Shown here one piece after another: positions 44,744 to 54,400 of a DNA stretch of 64,000 nt. Position 1 is the stretch's first letter. Every line of letters begins with the position of its first letter. A program made the position numbers and the translations under genes. Origin of the DNA: Amycolatopsis tucumanensis (GTDB lineage: Bacteria > Actinomycetota > Actinomycetes > Mycobacteriales > Pseudonocardiaceae); assembly GCF_021654135.1 (NCBI RefSeq), contig NZ_JAKGSD010000007.1, positions 124,001 to 188,000 on the forward strand. Direction: 5' to 3'. Below the pieces are notes generated by a model. The model saw nothing but the letters and a program-made list of their open reading frames with translations. It was not told the origin of the DNA and ran no database searches.

Positions 44744-46686
44744 CAGGCAGCCCTCCTGCGCACCTCGGTGGCCAGCGTGTCGGCGGCGACCTCGCCCAGC
44801 GGCACGTGTTCGCCGCCGAGCCGCGCGGCCAGTTCCGCCGCGAGCCCCAGCCGCATGCGCCCGGTCTCGCAGTCCATAACCACGGACGCAATGCCCGCCC
44901 CCGCCAGCATTTCCGCGGCCTGCTGCGAGCGCGCGACCGCGTCCGCGCCACTGGTGGCCCGGCCGTCGGTGACCACCACCAGCAGCGGACGACGGCGTGG
45001 GTCCCGCACCGCCTCGACCCGCAGCACGCGCGCGGCCTCCAGAAGTCCTTCCGCGAGCGGCGTCCGCCCGCCCGTCGGCAAGCCCTCCAGGCGCGCGGCG
45101 GCGGCCTCGACACTGATCGTCGGCGGCAGCGCCAGCTCGGCGGTGCCGGCCCGGAACGTCACCAGCCCGACCTTGTCCCGCCGCTGGTAGGCGTCCAGCA
45201 GCAGGGACAGGACGGCGGCCTTCACCTCCCGCATCCGCGACTTCGCGCCCATCGAGCCGGACGCGTCGACGCAGAACAACACGAGGTTGCCCTCGCGCCC
45301 CTCACGCAACGCGAACCGCAGGTCGCTGGGCCGCAGCACCAGGCCGGCACCGTCGCGGCCGCGGGAGCGCTGGTGCGGCGCGGCCGCCCGCACGGTCGCC
45401 ACCAGGTGCGGCCGCCCCTCGCGCGTGCCGGGGGGCCGGACGCCAATGGTCCGGCCGGCGTCGGTCACCGCGCGGGACCGCTTGCCGTGCGCGCCGTCAC
45501 CGAGACCGGCGACGCTGAACATCCTCGCCCGGTACGGCTTTCCGGCGCCGACGGACTGCTGCTCGCTCCCGCCGCCGCCCGGTTCGCCACCGCTGTCGTT
45601 CTGCTGTCCCTGCGGGGTTTCGGCCGGGGCGTCGGAACCCGAGCCGGGGCCGTCGTCGTCCGGCGGGCCGGGGTCCTCCGGCGGCTCGGCGTCGCGCAAT
45701 GCCTGTTCGAGCTGCTCCTCGTCGATCCCGGGCGCGTCGAACGGGTTGCGGCGGCGCCGGTGCGGCAACGCGAGCCGTGCGGCCACGCGGATGTCCTCTG
45801 TGGACACCTCGGTGCGCCCGCTCCACGCGGCGTGGGCGACCGCGGTGCGGGCGGTGACGATGTCCGCACGCATCCCGTCCACCTCGAACGCCGCGCACAC
45901 CTCGGCGATCTGCCGCAACGCTTCGTCGCTCAGCTCGACCGACGGCAGGAGCTTCTGCGCCGCCGCGATCTCGGCCGCGAGCTGGGCGTCGGTGTCCTCG
46001 TACCGCGCGGCGAACGAGTCCGGATCCGCCTCGTAGGCGAGCCGGCGGCGGATCACCTCGGCGCGCTGCTCCGGATCGCGGCTCGCGGCGACCTCGACGG
46101 TCAGCCCGAACCGGTCGAGCAGCTGCGGCCGCAGCTCGCCCTCCTCCGGGTTCATGGTGCCGATCAACACGAAGCGCGCCGCGTGCGACACCGAGACGCC
46201 CTCGCGCTCGACGGTCGCGCGGCCCATCGCCGCCGCGTCGAGCAGCGTGTCGACCAGGTGGTCGTGCAGCAGGTTGACCTCGTCGACGTAGAGCAGGCCG
46301 CGATGCGCGGCGGCGAGCAGGCCGGGCTGGAAGTCGGTGACGCCCTCGGTGAGCGCGCGTTCCAGGTTGAGCGAGCCGATCACGCGGTCCTCGGCCGCGC
46401 CGACCGGCAGCTCGACCAGCCGGGCGGGACGGCGCAGCGCACGGGTGTCGTGCGGCGCGTCGGGGCAGTCCGGGTCGGGCGCGGCGGGGTCGCAGGAGAA
46501 CCGGCAGCCCTCGACGACGTCGACCTCGGGCAGCAGGCCGGCCAGCGCGCGCACCATCGTCGACTTCGCGGTGCCCTTCTCGCCACGCACCAGCACGCCG
46601 CCGATGGCCGGGGAGATCGCCGAGAGCACCAGTCCGAGCCGGAGGTCCGGCATCCCGACGACGGCGGTGAACGGATACGGCCTCAA
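44743..46686 (-). CDS. Fused ChlI/ChlD-type metal chelatase subunit (AAA+ plus VWA)
   Basis: 647 residues combining both small chelatase subunits. The AAA+ domain (about 1-320) has Walker A VRGEKGTAKSTMVRAL and Walker B LLYVDEVNLLHDHLVDTLLD, the ChlI insert with cysteines (EGCRFSCDP), and IGTMNPEEGELRPQLLDRFG. An acidic/Pro/Gly linker (about 340-400) is followed by a von Willebrand A domain with MIDAS FCVDASGSMG. Together with CobN it would form the cobalt chelatase in place of CobS/CobT of P. denitrificans. Start is TTG 46686, supported by AAGGAG six bases upstream; no ATG or GTG fits the fold. It is the first gene after the cobalamin riboswitch. Confidence 0.92.
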   Translation of the reverse strand: MRPYPFTAVVGMPDLRLGLVLSAISPAIGGVLVRGEKGTAKSTMVRALAGLLPEVDVVEGCRFSCDPAAPDPDCPDAPHDTRALRRPARLVELPVGAAEDRVIGSLNLERALTEGVTDFQPGLLAAAHRGLLYVDEVNLLHDHLVDTLLDAAAMGRATVEREGVSVSHAARFVLIGTMNPEEGELRPQLLDRFGLTVEVAASRDPEQRAEVIRRRLAYEADPDSFAARYEDTDAQLAAEIAAAQKLLPSVELSDEALRQIAEVCAAFEVDGMRADIVTARTAVAHAAWSGRTEVSTEDIRVAARLALPHRRRRNPFDAPGIDEEQLEQALRDAEPPEDPGPPDDDGPGSGSDAPAETPQGQQNDSGGEPGGGGSEQQSVGAGKPYRARMFSVAGLGDGAHGKRSRAVTDAGRTIGVRPPGTREGRPHLVATVRAAAPHQRSRGRDGAGLVLRPSDLRFALREGREGNLVLFCVDASGSMGAKSRMREVKAAVLSLLLDAYQRRDKVGLVTFRAGTAELALPPTISVEAAAARLEGLPTGGRTPLAEGLLEAARVLRVEAVRDPRRRPLLVVVTDGRATSGADAVARSQQAAEMLAGAGIASVVMDCETGRMRLGLAAELAARLGGEHVPLGEVAADTLATEVRRRAA

Positions 46687-46729
46687 GCGAACTCCTTCGC
46701 CACGCGCGGGTGTCCTCGCCCGCCTGAAC

Positions 46730-46860
46730 AGGGCACGTGCCGGGCACGTAACGGCCGCCGAAGCTCTGGCTCCCGGCACGCTCGGCCGGTCACAGTGGCG
46801 GGACCGCCCCGGAGTCGCACCGGGTTCCTGCGGCGACCGTCCCCAGGATCATCGCATACG
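46730..46860 (-). ncRNA. Cobalamin riboswitch
   Basis: Minus-strand leader of the chelatase-cobO-cobB-cobC operon. It contains the conserved GGAACCCGGTGCGACTCCGG, GCGGTCCCGCCACTGTGA (B12 box) and downstream GAGCCAGAGC segments in the order of the class I cobalamin element, about 45 nt before the AAGGAG of the TTG-started gene. B12 binding would repress the operon. Boundaries are approximate. Confidence 0.93.
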
Positions 46861-46862
46861 GT
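46857..46862 (+). promoter_or_regulatory. -10-like hexamer of cobL
   Basis: TACGGT ends 8 nt before the GTG at 46871, giving a leaderless or near-leaderless cobL transcript that starts in the opposite direction within the riboswitch promoter region. Confidence 0.4.
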
Positions 46863-46870
46863 CTCCCCCC

Positions 46871-48046
46871 GTGAGGATCGTCGTTGTGGGTGTCCCAGCA
46901 GACGGGTGGGCCGGGCTGGCCGAGCCCGTGCGCGCCGAGATCGCGGCGGCCGAGGTGCTGTTCGGCGGCCGCCGCCAGCTCGACCTGGTGCCGGTGGACG
47001 TGCCGAAGGTGGCGTGGCCGAGCCCGCTGCTGCCCGCGCTGGACGGCCTGTTCGCCGAGCACGCCGGACGCCGGATCGTCGTGCTGGCCAGCGGCGATCC
47101 GCTGCTGTCCGGCATCGGGACGACGCTGGTCAGGCGGTTCGGCGCGGAGCACGTGCGGATCGTGCCCGCGGTGTCGTCGGTCGCGCTGGCCCGGGCCAGG
47201 ATGGGCTGGTCCGCGGAGGAGACCGAGGTGGTCAGCGTCGTCGGGCGCAGCGTGCACCGGGTGAGCCGGGCGCTCGCGCCAGGGGCCCGGCTGGTGGTGC
47301 TCAGCTCCGACGGCCGCACGCCCGCGGAACTCGCCGAAGTGCTGGTGGCAAGGGGTTTCGGCGAGAGCAAACTCACGGTGCTGGAGCAGCTCGGCGGTCC
47401 GGCCGAGCGCCGCGTCGAAGGCTTCGCGCGAGACTGGTCACACCCCGCGGGCGATCCGTTGAACGTCGTCGCGGTCGAGTGCGCGGGCCCGGCATTGCCG
47501 ACCCTGCCCGGCCTGCCCGACGACGCCTTCGAGCACGACGGGCAGATCACCAAACGGGACCTGCGGGCGAGCGCGCTGGCCCGGCTCGCGCCGGTGGCCG
47601 ATGAGCTGCTGTGGGACGTCGGCGCCGGGGCCGGGAGCGTCGGGATCGAGTGGTCGCGGGCGCATCCGGCGAACCGCGCGATCGCCGTCGAGCGCAGTGC
47701 GGAACGGGCCGCGCGGATCCAGCGCAACGCGGACCGGCTGGGGGTGCCCGAACTGCGGGTGGTGACGGGTGCCGCGCCGGAGGTGCTGGCGGACCTGCCC
47801 ACGCCCGACGCGGTGTTCGTCGGCGGCGGGCTGGCGTCGCTGGACGTCTGCCTGGACGCGCTGCGGCCCGGCGGGCGGCTCGTCGCCCACGCGGTGACGC
47901 TCGACTCGGAGCAAGTGCTGGCGAGCGCGTACCAGCGGCACGGCGGTGAGCTGACCCGGATCGCCGTCGAGCACGCCGCGCCGCTCGGCGGATTCACCGG
48001 CTGGACCCCGGCCCGGACCGTGACGCAATGGAGTTTCCTGAAATGA
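46871..48046 (+). CDS. cobL: Precorrin-6Y C5,15-methyltransferase (decarboxylating)
   Basis: 391 residues, fusion of CbiE- and CbiT-type methyltransferases. The N-terminal tetrapyrrole methylase (about 1-200) has IVVLASGDPLLSGIGTTLVR and LVVLSSDGRTPAELAEVLV. The C-terminal Rossmann methylase (about 215-391) has the SAM loop LLWDVGAGAGSVGIEWSR and DAVFVGGGLASLDVCLDAL. It methylates C5 and C15 and decarboxylates the C12 acetate. GTG 46871 follows TACGGT; no ribosome-binding sequence. ATGA overlap with cobM. Divergent from the riboswitch-controlled operon. Confidence 0.95.
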   Translation: MRIVVVGVPADGWAGLAEPVRAEIAAAEVLFGGRRQLDLVPVDVPKVAWPSPLLPALDGLFAEHAGRRIVVLASGDPLLSGIGTTLVRRFGAEHVRIVPAVSSVALARARMGWSAEETEVVSVVGRSVHRVSRALAPGARLVVLSSDGRTPAELAEVLVARGFGESKLTVLEQLGGPAERRVEGFARDWSHPAGDPLNVVAVECAGPALPTLPGLPDDAFEHDGQITKRDLRASALARLAPVADELLWDVGAGAGSVGIEWSRAHPANRAIAVERSAERAARIQRNADRLGVPELRVVTGAAPEVLADLPTPDAVFVGGGLASLDVCLDALRPGGRLVAHAVTLDSEQVLASAYQRHGGELTRIAVEHAAPLGGFTGWTPARTVTQWSFLK

Positions 48047-48822
48047 CCGTGTTCTTCATCGGCGCCGGACCCGGCGCGGCGGACCTGATCACCGTGCGCG
48101 GGCGGGACCTGCTGGCGCGCTGCGGGGTGTGCCTGTACCCCGGCAGCCTCACGCCGCCCGACCTGCTCGCCCACTGCCCGGCGGACGCGCGCAAGATCGA
48201 CACGGCGGACCTGTCGCTGGAGCAGATCGTCGGCGAGCTGGTCGCGGCCGACCGCGCGGGGCACGACGTGGCGCGGCTGTGCTCGGGCGACCCGTCGATC
48301 TACAGCGCGGTGGCCGAGCAGATGCGCCGCCTCGACGCGGCGGGCGTGCCGTACCAGGTGGTGCCCGGTGTGCCGGCCTTCGCCGCGGCGGCCGCGGAAC
48401 TGGGGCGCGAACTGACGGTGCCGACGGTCGGGCAGAGCCTGGTCATCACGCGCGTCCAGGCCCGCTCGACGGCCATGCCGGCAGGCGAGACGCTGGCGAA
48501 CTTCGCCGCGACCGGCACGACGCTGGCCGTGCACCTGGCGATCAACCGGATCGAGCAGGTGGTCGAGGAGCTGCTGCCGCACTACGGCGCGGACTGCCCG
48601 GTGGCCGTGGTGCACTGCGCGAGCCAGCCGGGGCAGCGGATTCTGCGCGGCGTCCTGTCGCGGATCGCGCCCGAGGTGCGCGCCGCGGGAATCGACCGCG
48701 CGGCGGTGATCTTCGTGGGCCGCGTCCTGGCGGCGGAGAAGTTCCCGGACAGCTACCTGTACTCCGCGGCGCGGGACCGGTCGGAAAAGATCCGGGTCGT
48801 CCCGGACCCGGCGGGCGATTGA
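48043..48822 (+). CDS. cobM: Precorrin-4 C11-methyltransferase
   Basis: 259-residue tetrapyrrole methylase: VFFIGAGPGAADLITVRGRD, LYPGSLTPPDLLAHCP, ARLCSGDPSIYSAVAEQM, and VPTVGQSLVITRVQARSTAM are CobM/CbiF hallmarks. It transfers a methyl group to C11. ATG 48043 overlaps the cobL stop. It is convergent with cbiD across a 150-bp gap that contains a weak hairpin (48833-48850). Confidence 0.95.
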   Translation: MTVFFIGAGPGAADLITVRGRDLLARCGVCLYPGSLTPPDLLAHCPADARKIDTADLSLEQIVGELVAADRAGHDVARLCSGDPSIYSAVAEQMRRLDAAGVPYQVVPGVPAFAAAAAELGRELTVPTVGQSLVITRVQARSTAMPAGETLANFAATGTTLAVHLAINRIEQVVEELLPHYGADCPVAVVHCASQPGQRILRGVLSRIAPEVRAAGIDRAAVIFVGRVLAAEKFPDSYLYSAARDRSEKIRVVPDPAGD

Positions 48823-48832
48823 TCGGAAACGC

Positions 48833-48850
48833 CGGCGGTGAATTCCGCCG
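48833..48850. terminator. Small hairpin after cobM
   Basis: CGGCGG and CCGCCG (48833-48838 / 48845-48850) around TGAATT, 10 nt after the cobM stop. Weak, no U-tract. The remaining sequence up to 48972 holds no gene I can support; an open reading stretch at 48865-48970 has coding-like third-position GC but no start or recognisable product. Confidence 0.35.
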
Positions 48851-48972
48851 CCCCGCGCGAAACGCCTCGCCGGCGGTTCGATCCTCGACCTGGTCGCGCA
48901 GGACGCGTTGACCGACGGCGCCGGTGCACCGCGCCGGCTGGCCGCTGAATCGGCCGGCCTGGCCGCCGGGCG

Positions 48973-50040
48973 TCAGCTACCCGCGCCGCTCGGCGGTTCG
49001 CTGACCCCGACCACGTTCCCCGCCCGGTCGATCACCAGCACGTCCACCGCGACCGGCGCCGGGTCCAGCACCGACGCCGCGAACGCCCGCGCCCGGTCCG
49101 CCACCGCCTCGCCGATCGGGAAGCCCGCCTCCTGCGACAGCTGCAGCGCGTGCAACGCCGTGTTCGCCTCGAGGATGCGCGCGGCCAGCGGCTCGGGCGC
49201 GAGCGACGCCAGCAGCGCGAGGTCCACTTGCGACCGCTTCGAGTGCAGGTCCAGGTGCCCGGCAGCGAGCTTCGACATCTTCGCGAACCCGCCCGCGATC
49301 GTCAGCCGCGGCACCGGGTGGCGCTTCACGTACTTGAGCACCGCGCCCGCGAAGTCGCCCATGTCGAGCAACGCCGTCTCCGGCAACCCGTACCGCTCGG
49401 CCACCGCCCGCTCCGACGTGCTTCCCGTCGCACCGGCCACGTGTTCGTGCCCCAGCGCCCGCGCGACGTCCACCCCGCGCCGGATGCTGTCGATCCACGC
49501 CGAGCACGAGTACGGCACCACCACGCCGGTCGTGCCGAGGATCGACAGCCCGCCGAGGATGCCGAGCCGCGGGTTCCACGTCTGCCGCGCCAGCTCCTCG
49601 CCCTCGGGCACGGAGATCTCGACCACGACGTCCCCGGAATCGCCGAACGCGGCCGCCACCCGGCGCACCGCCTCGGTCATCAGCCGCCGCGGCACCGGGT
49701 TGATCGCCGGCTCACCGACCGGCAGCGGCAGCCCGGGCAGGGTAATCGTCCCCACCCCGACGCCCGCGCGGAACGTCACGCCGCTGCCCGGCTCGCCACG
49801 CCGGACCGTGGACAGGATCAGCGCGCCGTGCGTCACGTCCGGGTCGTCACCGGCGTCCTTGATCACCCCGGCGGTCGCCGAATCCGCGTCCAGCCGCTCG
49901 GTGGCCAGCGCGAACGCCGGGCGGCGCCCCTGCGGCAGCTCCACCTCGACCGGGTCGGGGAACTCGCCGGTGAGCAGCGCGGTGTACGCGGCCGTGGTGG
50001 CCGCGGTCGCACACGCTCCGGTGGTCCACCCGTACCTCAT
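48973..50040 (-). CDS. cbiD: Cobalt-precorrin-5B C1-methyltransferase (CbiD)
   Basis: 355 residues. CbiD landmarks: N-terminal RYGWTTGACATAATTAAYTA, GVGVGTITLPGLPLPVGEPA, INPVPRRLM, GLSILGTTGVVVPYSCSAWI, and GDFAGAVLKYVKRHPVPRLT near the C-terminus. In the classical anaerobic route it methylates C1 after ring contraction. Here it coexists with CobG, and no cobF is seen, so it probably takes the CobF step. ATG 50040 is chosen because TACTGC lies exactly six bases upstream; GTG 50043 is the alternative. Its start is 11 bp from the divergent cobK ATG. Confidence 0.94.
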   Translation of the reverse strand: MRYGWTTGACATAATTAAYTALLTGEFPDPVEVELPQGRRPAFALATERLDADSATAGVIKDAGDDPDVTHGALILSTVRRGEPGSGVTFRAGVGVGTITLPGLPLPVGEPAINPVPRRLMTEAVRRVAAAFGDSGDVVVEISVPEGEELARQTWNPRLGILGGLSILGTTGVVVPYSCSAWIDSIRRGVDVARALGHEHVAGATGSTSERAVAERYGLPETALLDMGDFAGAVLKYVKRHPVPRLTIAGGFAKMSKLAAGHLDLHSKRSQVDLALLASLAPEPLAARILEANTALHALQLSQEAGFPIGEAVADRARAFAASVLDPAPVAVDVLVIDRAGNVVGVSEPPSGAGS

Positions 50041-50046
50041 CACCAG

Positions 50047-50052
50047 GCAGTA
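50047..50052 (-). promoter_or_regulatory. -10-like hexamer of cbiD in an 11-bp divergent gap
   Basis: TACTGC on the minus strand precedes ATG 50040 by six bases. On the plus strand TATGGC (50051-50056) precedes GTG 50061 of cobK by four. The two candidate promoters overlap physically. Confidence 0.4.
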
Positions 50053-50801
50053 TGGCTGGCGTGACGGAAGTACTCGTGCTCGGAGGCACCGGTGAGGCCC
50101 GCGCGCTGGCCGCCGGGCTCGTGCGACGCGGCGTCGCGGTCACGTCGTCGCTGGCCGGGCGGGTCGCCAACCCCCGCCTGCCGGTCGGCGAAGTGCGGAT
50201 CGGCGGCTTCGGCGGGCCGGACGGCCTCGCGCGCTGGCTGACCGAGCACGGCACCGCCGCCGTGGTGGACGCCACACACCCGTTCGCCGAGCGCATCGGA
50301 GCGTCCGCGGCAACGGCCACGAGCAAGGCGGGCGTGCCCCTGCTGCGGCTGCAGCGCCCCGGCTGGCAGCAGGGACCCGGCGACGACTGGCACTGGGTGG
50401 ACACCCTCGACGAGGCTGCGGACCTGGTGGAACGCCTCGGCGACCGGATCTTCCTCACCAGCGGCCGCCAGGGCCTGTCCGCCTTCGCGCGCTGCACGCG
50501 GGCGCACTTCCTGGCCCGCTGCGTCGACCCGCCGGAGCCGCCGCTGCCGCCGCGCCTGGACGTCCTCCTCGACCGCGGCCCGTACACCGTCGAGGGCGAG
50601 ACCGCGCTGCTGCGCGAGCACCGCATCGACGTGCTGGTCACCAAGGACAGCGGCGGCGACATGACCACCGCCAAGCTCGTCGCGGCCCGCCAGGAGGGCG
50701 TGCCGGTGGTCGTCGTGCGGCGCCCGCCGCGTCCGCCTGCGCACACCGTCGCGGACGTGGACGCCGCGCTGCGCTGGGTGTCGGCGATCCTGGACGCATG
50801 A
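50052..50801 (+). CDS. cobK: Precorrin-6A reductase
   Basis: 249-residue NADPH-dependent reductase. CobK signatures: VLVLGGTGEARALAAGLVRR at the N-terminus, AAVVDATHPFAERIGASAAT, FLTSGRQGLSAFA and VLVTKDSGGDMTTAKLVAAR. It reduces the C18-C19 bond of precorrin-6A. Start ATG 50052 or GTG 50061; the latter fits a leaderless promoter. ATGA overlap with bluB. Confidence 0.94.
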   Translation: MAGVTEVLVLGGTGEARALAAGLVRRGVAVTSSLAGRVANPRLPVGEVRIGGFGGPDGLARWLTEHGTAAVVDATHPFAERIGASAATATSKAGVPLLRLQRPGWQQGPGDDWHWVDTLDEAADLVERLGDRIFLTSGRQGLSAFARCTRAHFLARCVDPPEPPLPPRLDVLLDRGPYTVEGETALLREHRIDVLVTKDSGGDMTTAKLVAARQEGVPVVVVRRPPRPPAHTVADVDAALRWVSAILDA

Positions 50802-51460
50802 TCGAGGAGTTCTACGAGGTCCTGCGGCGACGGCGGGACGTGCGCGCGGAGTTCACCGGCGAGCCCATCGACGACGAGGTGCTGACCCGCGTGCTCGAGG
50901 CCGCGCACTCCGCGCCGAGCGTCGGACTCACCCAGCCGTGGGATTTCGTGCTCGTCGAAAGCACCCAGACACGCACCGCGTTCCGCGACCACGTGCTCGC
51001 CGAGCGCGAGGTGTTCGCCGCGTCGCTGCCGCCGGAGCGCCGGGAGACCTTCGCGCCGATCAAGATCGAGGGCATCCTGTCGTCCTCGCTCGGTGTCGTC
51101 GTGACCTACGACGAGAGCCGCGGCGCCCCGGACGTGCTCGGCCGGCACGCCATCGCCGACGCCGGCCTGTACTCGGTGTGCCTGGCCATCCAGAACCTCT
51201 GGCTGGCCGCCACCGCGGAGGGCCTCGGCGTCGGCTGGGTGAGCTTCTACCGCGAGGATTTCCTGCGCGACCTGCTCGGGATCCCGGCCGGGGTGCGGCC
51301 GGTGGCGTGGCTCTGCCTCGGCCCGGTGAGCCGTCTGCAGGACATTCCGGACCTGGAGCGCCACGGGTGGCGCGAGCGGCGGCCGTTGTCGGCGGCGACG
51401 CACCGTGAGCGGTTCCGCACACCCCCATCCCGTAGCGAGCGCGAGGAAGCATCGCGATAG
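50798..51460 (+). CDS. bluB: 5,6-dimethylbenzimidazole synthase
   Basis: 220-residue nitroreductase-fold enzyme that uses oxygen to cannibalise FMNH2 into dimethylbenzimidazole, the lower ligand of B12. Landmarks: EVLRRRRDVRAEFTGEPIDD, APSVGLTQPWDFVLV, Asp near ADAGLYSVCLAIQNLWLAAT, GLGVGWVSFYRED, and WLCLGPV. It implies that the cell makes true cobalamin aerobically and feeds CobT (35225). ATG 50798 overlaps the cobK stop. Confidence 0.95.
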   Translation: MIEEFYEVLRRRRDVRAEFTGEPIDDEVLTRVLEAAHSAPSVGLTQPWDFVLVESTQTRTAFRDHVLAEREVFAASLPPERRETFAPIKIEGILSSSLGVVVTYDESRGAPDVLGRHAIADAGLYSVCLAIQNLWLAATAEGLGVGWVSFYREDFLRDLLGIPAGVRPVAWLCLGPVSRLQDIPDLERHGWRERRPLSAATHRERFRTPPSRSEREEASR

Positions 51461-51463
51461 CGT
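51458..51463 (+). promoter_or_regulatory. -10-like hexamer of the arabinosyltransferase gene
   Basis: TAGCGT begins with the bluB stop codon and ends 7 nt before ATG 51471, predicting a leaderless transcript independent of bluB. Confidence 0.4.
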
Positions 51464-51470
51464 TCTGCCA

Positions 51471-54400
51471 ATGTGGATGGCCAGCAGGACACCTACTGTC
51501 GCACCGGATGAGGTGACCGACCCGGACCAGCCGGGCACTTCGGCACGCACCTCGGCGGAGCGACCTCACACGTTCTTGTGGCGGCTGCTCGCCGTCGTAC
51601 TGGGCCTGTTCGCCGCGGGCTGCGCGGTCGCCTTCCCGTTGCTGCCGGTCGTCCAGGACACGGCGAAGATCGTGTGGCCGGCCGGCAGCGACACGCGCCC
51701 GGTGAACGCCCCGCTCGTCGGCTACTGGGCGCAGGACCTGCAGGTCGGTGTGCCGTGCGCGACGATCCAGTCGCTCGACGCGCGCACCGCGGGCGCGGGG
51801 CTGCTGTTCTCGACCGTGCCGCCCGCCCGCGCGGGCAACGGCGCCGGCATGCAGCTCAACGTCCAGGACGGCGTGCTCACCGCGACCAGCCGCGGCCAGC
51901 AGGTCGCGCGCCAGCCGCTGCCGGCCGCGGGGTGCGACGTGCGGGTCAGCTCGACCGCGACGCACACCACGCTGTCGGTGGCGGGCACCCCGGTCTACGA
52001 CTCGGCCGGCGACGTCCGGCCGCGCGTGCTGGGCATCTACACCGACATCTCGTCGGCGCGGGACCCGATCGCCGGTCTGTCGGTCGGCATCACCCCGGAC
52101 ACCCGCTACCAGTCGTCCCCCACCGGGCTGAAGGTCGGCATCGGCGTGTTCGGTGTGCTGTCGCTGATCGGCTGCCTGATCGCGGTCAACCGGCTGGACT
52201 CCGGCACCGCGCGGCGAGCGCCGCGGTGGGCGCCGATCGGCTGGTGGAAGCTCACCAAGCGGGACGTGACCGTCTTCGGCGTGCTCGGCGCGTGGGTGTT
52301 CATCGGGCCGGTGACCTCGGACGACGGCTACATCCTGACCATGGCCAGAGTCGCCGACCAGGTCGGCTACCTGACCAACTACCACCGGTGGTTCGGCGTC
52401 GCGGAGGCGCCGTTCGGGTGGAACGACCACATCTACGAGCTGATGGCGACGGTGTCCACGGTGCCGCCGTGGATCCGGTTGCCGTCGTTCCTGCTCGGCG
52501 TGCTGAGCTGGCTGCTGATCAGCCGTGAGGTGCTGCCGCGGCTGGGCAAGGAGGTCCGGATCAGCCCGGCGGCGGGCTGGGCCGCGGCCGTGGTGTTCCT
52601 GGTGTGGTGGCTGCCGTTCAACAACGGTGTCCGCCCCGAGCCGTGGGCCGCGCTGGGCTCGCTGATCGCCCTGTGCGCCGTGGAGCGCTCGCTGGTCACG
52701 CGGCGCCTGCTGCCGCTGTGCCTCGGCCTGATCGGGGCCGCCTTCGCGCTGGCCGCGACGCCGACCGCGCTGATCGCGGTGGCGCCGTTCCTGGTGGCCG
52801 CGAAGCCGTTGTTCCACCTGCTACGCAGCCGGGCCCGCGATTCGGGCTGGGCCGCGGTGCTGGCGCCGATCGCGGCGGCCGGGTTCATCGTGCTGATCGT
52901 GGTCTTCGCCGACCAGACGTTCTCGACGGTGATGGAGGCGACCCGCCTGCGTGGCTCGGTCGGCCCGAACAAGTCGTGGTACGAGGAGCTGTCGCGGTAC
53001 GAGCTGCTGTTCGAGAGCAGCGCGGACGGCGCGCTGACCCGCCGGTTCCCGGTGCTGCTGCTGATCCTGTGCACCGGCACCTGCCTGGTGGTGCTGCTGC
53101 GCCGCGGCCGCATCCAGGGCGCCGCGCTCGGCCCGGCTCGTCGCCTGATCGGCACCGTGGCGCTGTTCTTCCTGCTGCTGGCGCTGACCCCGACCAAGTG
53201 GACGCACCACTTCGGCGCGTTCGCCGGTGTGGGGGCGGCGATGGCGGCGCTGACCGCGCTGGCGACGAGTTCGACGGTGCTGCGGTCGCGGCGCAACCGG
53301 GCGGCGTTCACCGCGGGGCTGCTGGTGGTGTCCGCGCTGGCCGCCACGGGCCCGAACGCGTACTGGTTCGTGTCCAGCCTCGGTGTGCCGTGGTGGGACA
53401 AGGCGCCGTCGATCAAGGGCTACCACCTGTCCACGGCGCTGCTGCTGGCCGCGGCGGTGGCGGCGGTGTTCGCGTTCGTGGAGAACGTGCGCATGCAGCG
53501 GCCGGGCGCGCCGCCGCCGGTGCAGGAGCGGCGTGGCCGGGCGCTGCGGCTGGGCGCGACGTCGCTGGTCGTGGTGTGCGGCGCGGTCGTGGTGTTCGAG
53601 GTCGCCAGCATGGCGAAGGGCATCCAGAAGCAGATGTCGACGGGCAGTTACAGCCTGGCCGCGGCGAACGTGGACCACCTGTTCGGCAAGAGCTGCAACC
53701 TGTCCGATCACGTGATGGTCGAGCAGGACCCGGTGTCGAGCATGCTCAAACCGGTGTCGGCGGTGACCGTGCCGGAGACCGCGACGCCGGAGAACTCGAC
53801 GCTGCCGCGGCCCGAGGACGAGGGCAACGAGAAGTCGTCGGCGGGTTTCCACACCGACGGCAACGGCGACGACGACCCGCTGAACTCGCCGCCGCACGGT
53901 TTCACCACGGCGACCGTGCCGATGTGGAGCAGCTACCACGAGGGCTCCGCGACGGGCCGGCTGCGCACCGACTGGTACGCGCTGCCGGACCAGCACGCAG
54001 GCGCGCAGGTGACGATCGCCGCCGCCGCGCCCCCGGGCAAGGCGACGAGCGTGGCGCTGGAGTTCGGCCGGGAGACGCCGGCGGGCGTCGAGGTGGTCCG
54101 GTCGACGACGGTGCTGGCGCAGAACGTGGGCACCGGGGCGTCGGCGGACGAGACGAAGTGGGCCGACGAGCGGCTCGACATCGGTGATCTGCCCGCGGAC
54201 GTCAACCGGGTGCGTGTGGTGGCCAAGGACGACGACATCACGGGCGACGGCTGGGTCGCGGTGAGCGCCCCGCGCGTGCCGACGTTCACCACGCTCACGC
54301 AGCGGGTCGGCAGCGCGCCGGTCTACATGGACTGGCCCGCGGCGTTCGTGTACCCGTGCATGAACCCGGTCGCCTCGCACGACGGCATCTCGCAGATCCC

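Noticed and set aside
48865..48970. Coding-like stretch between cobM and cbiD
   Set aside because: No start, no recognisable motif and only about 35 codons; could be a gene relic but cannot be supported.
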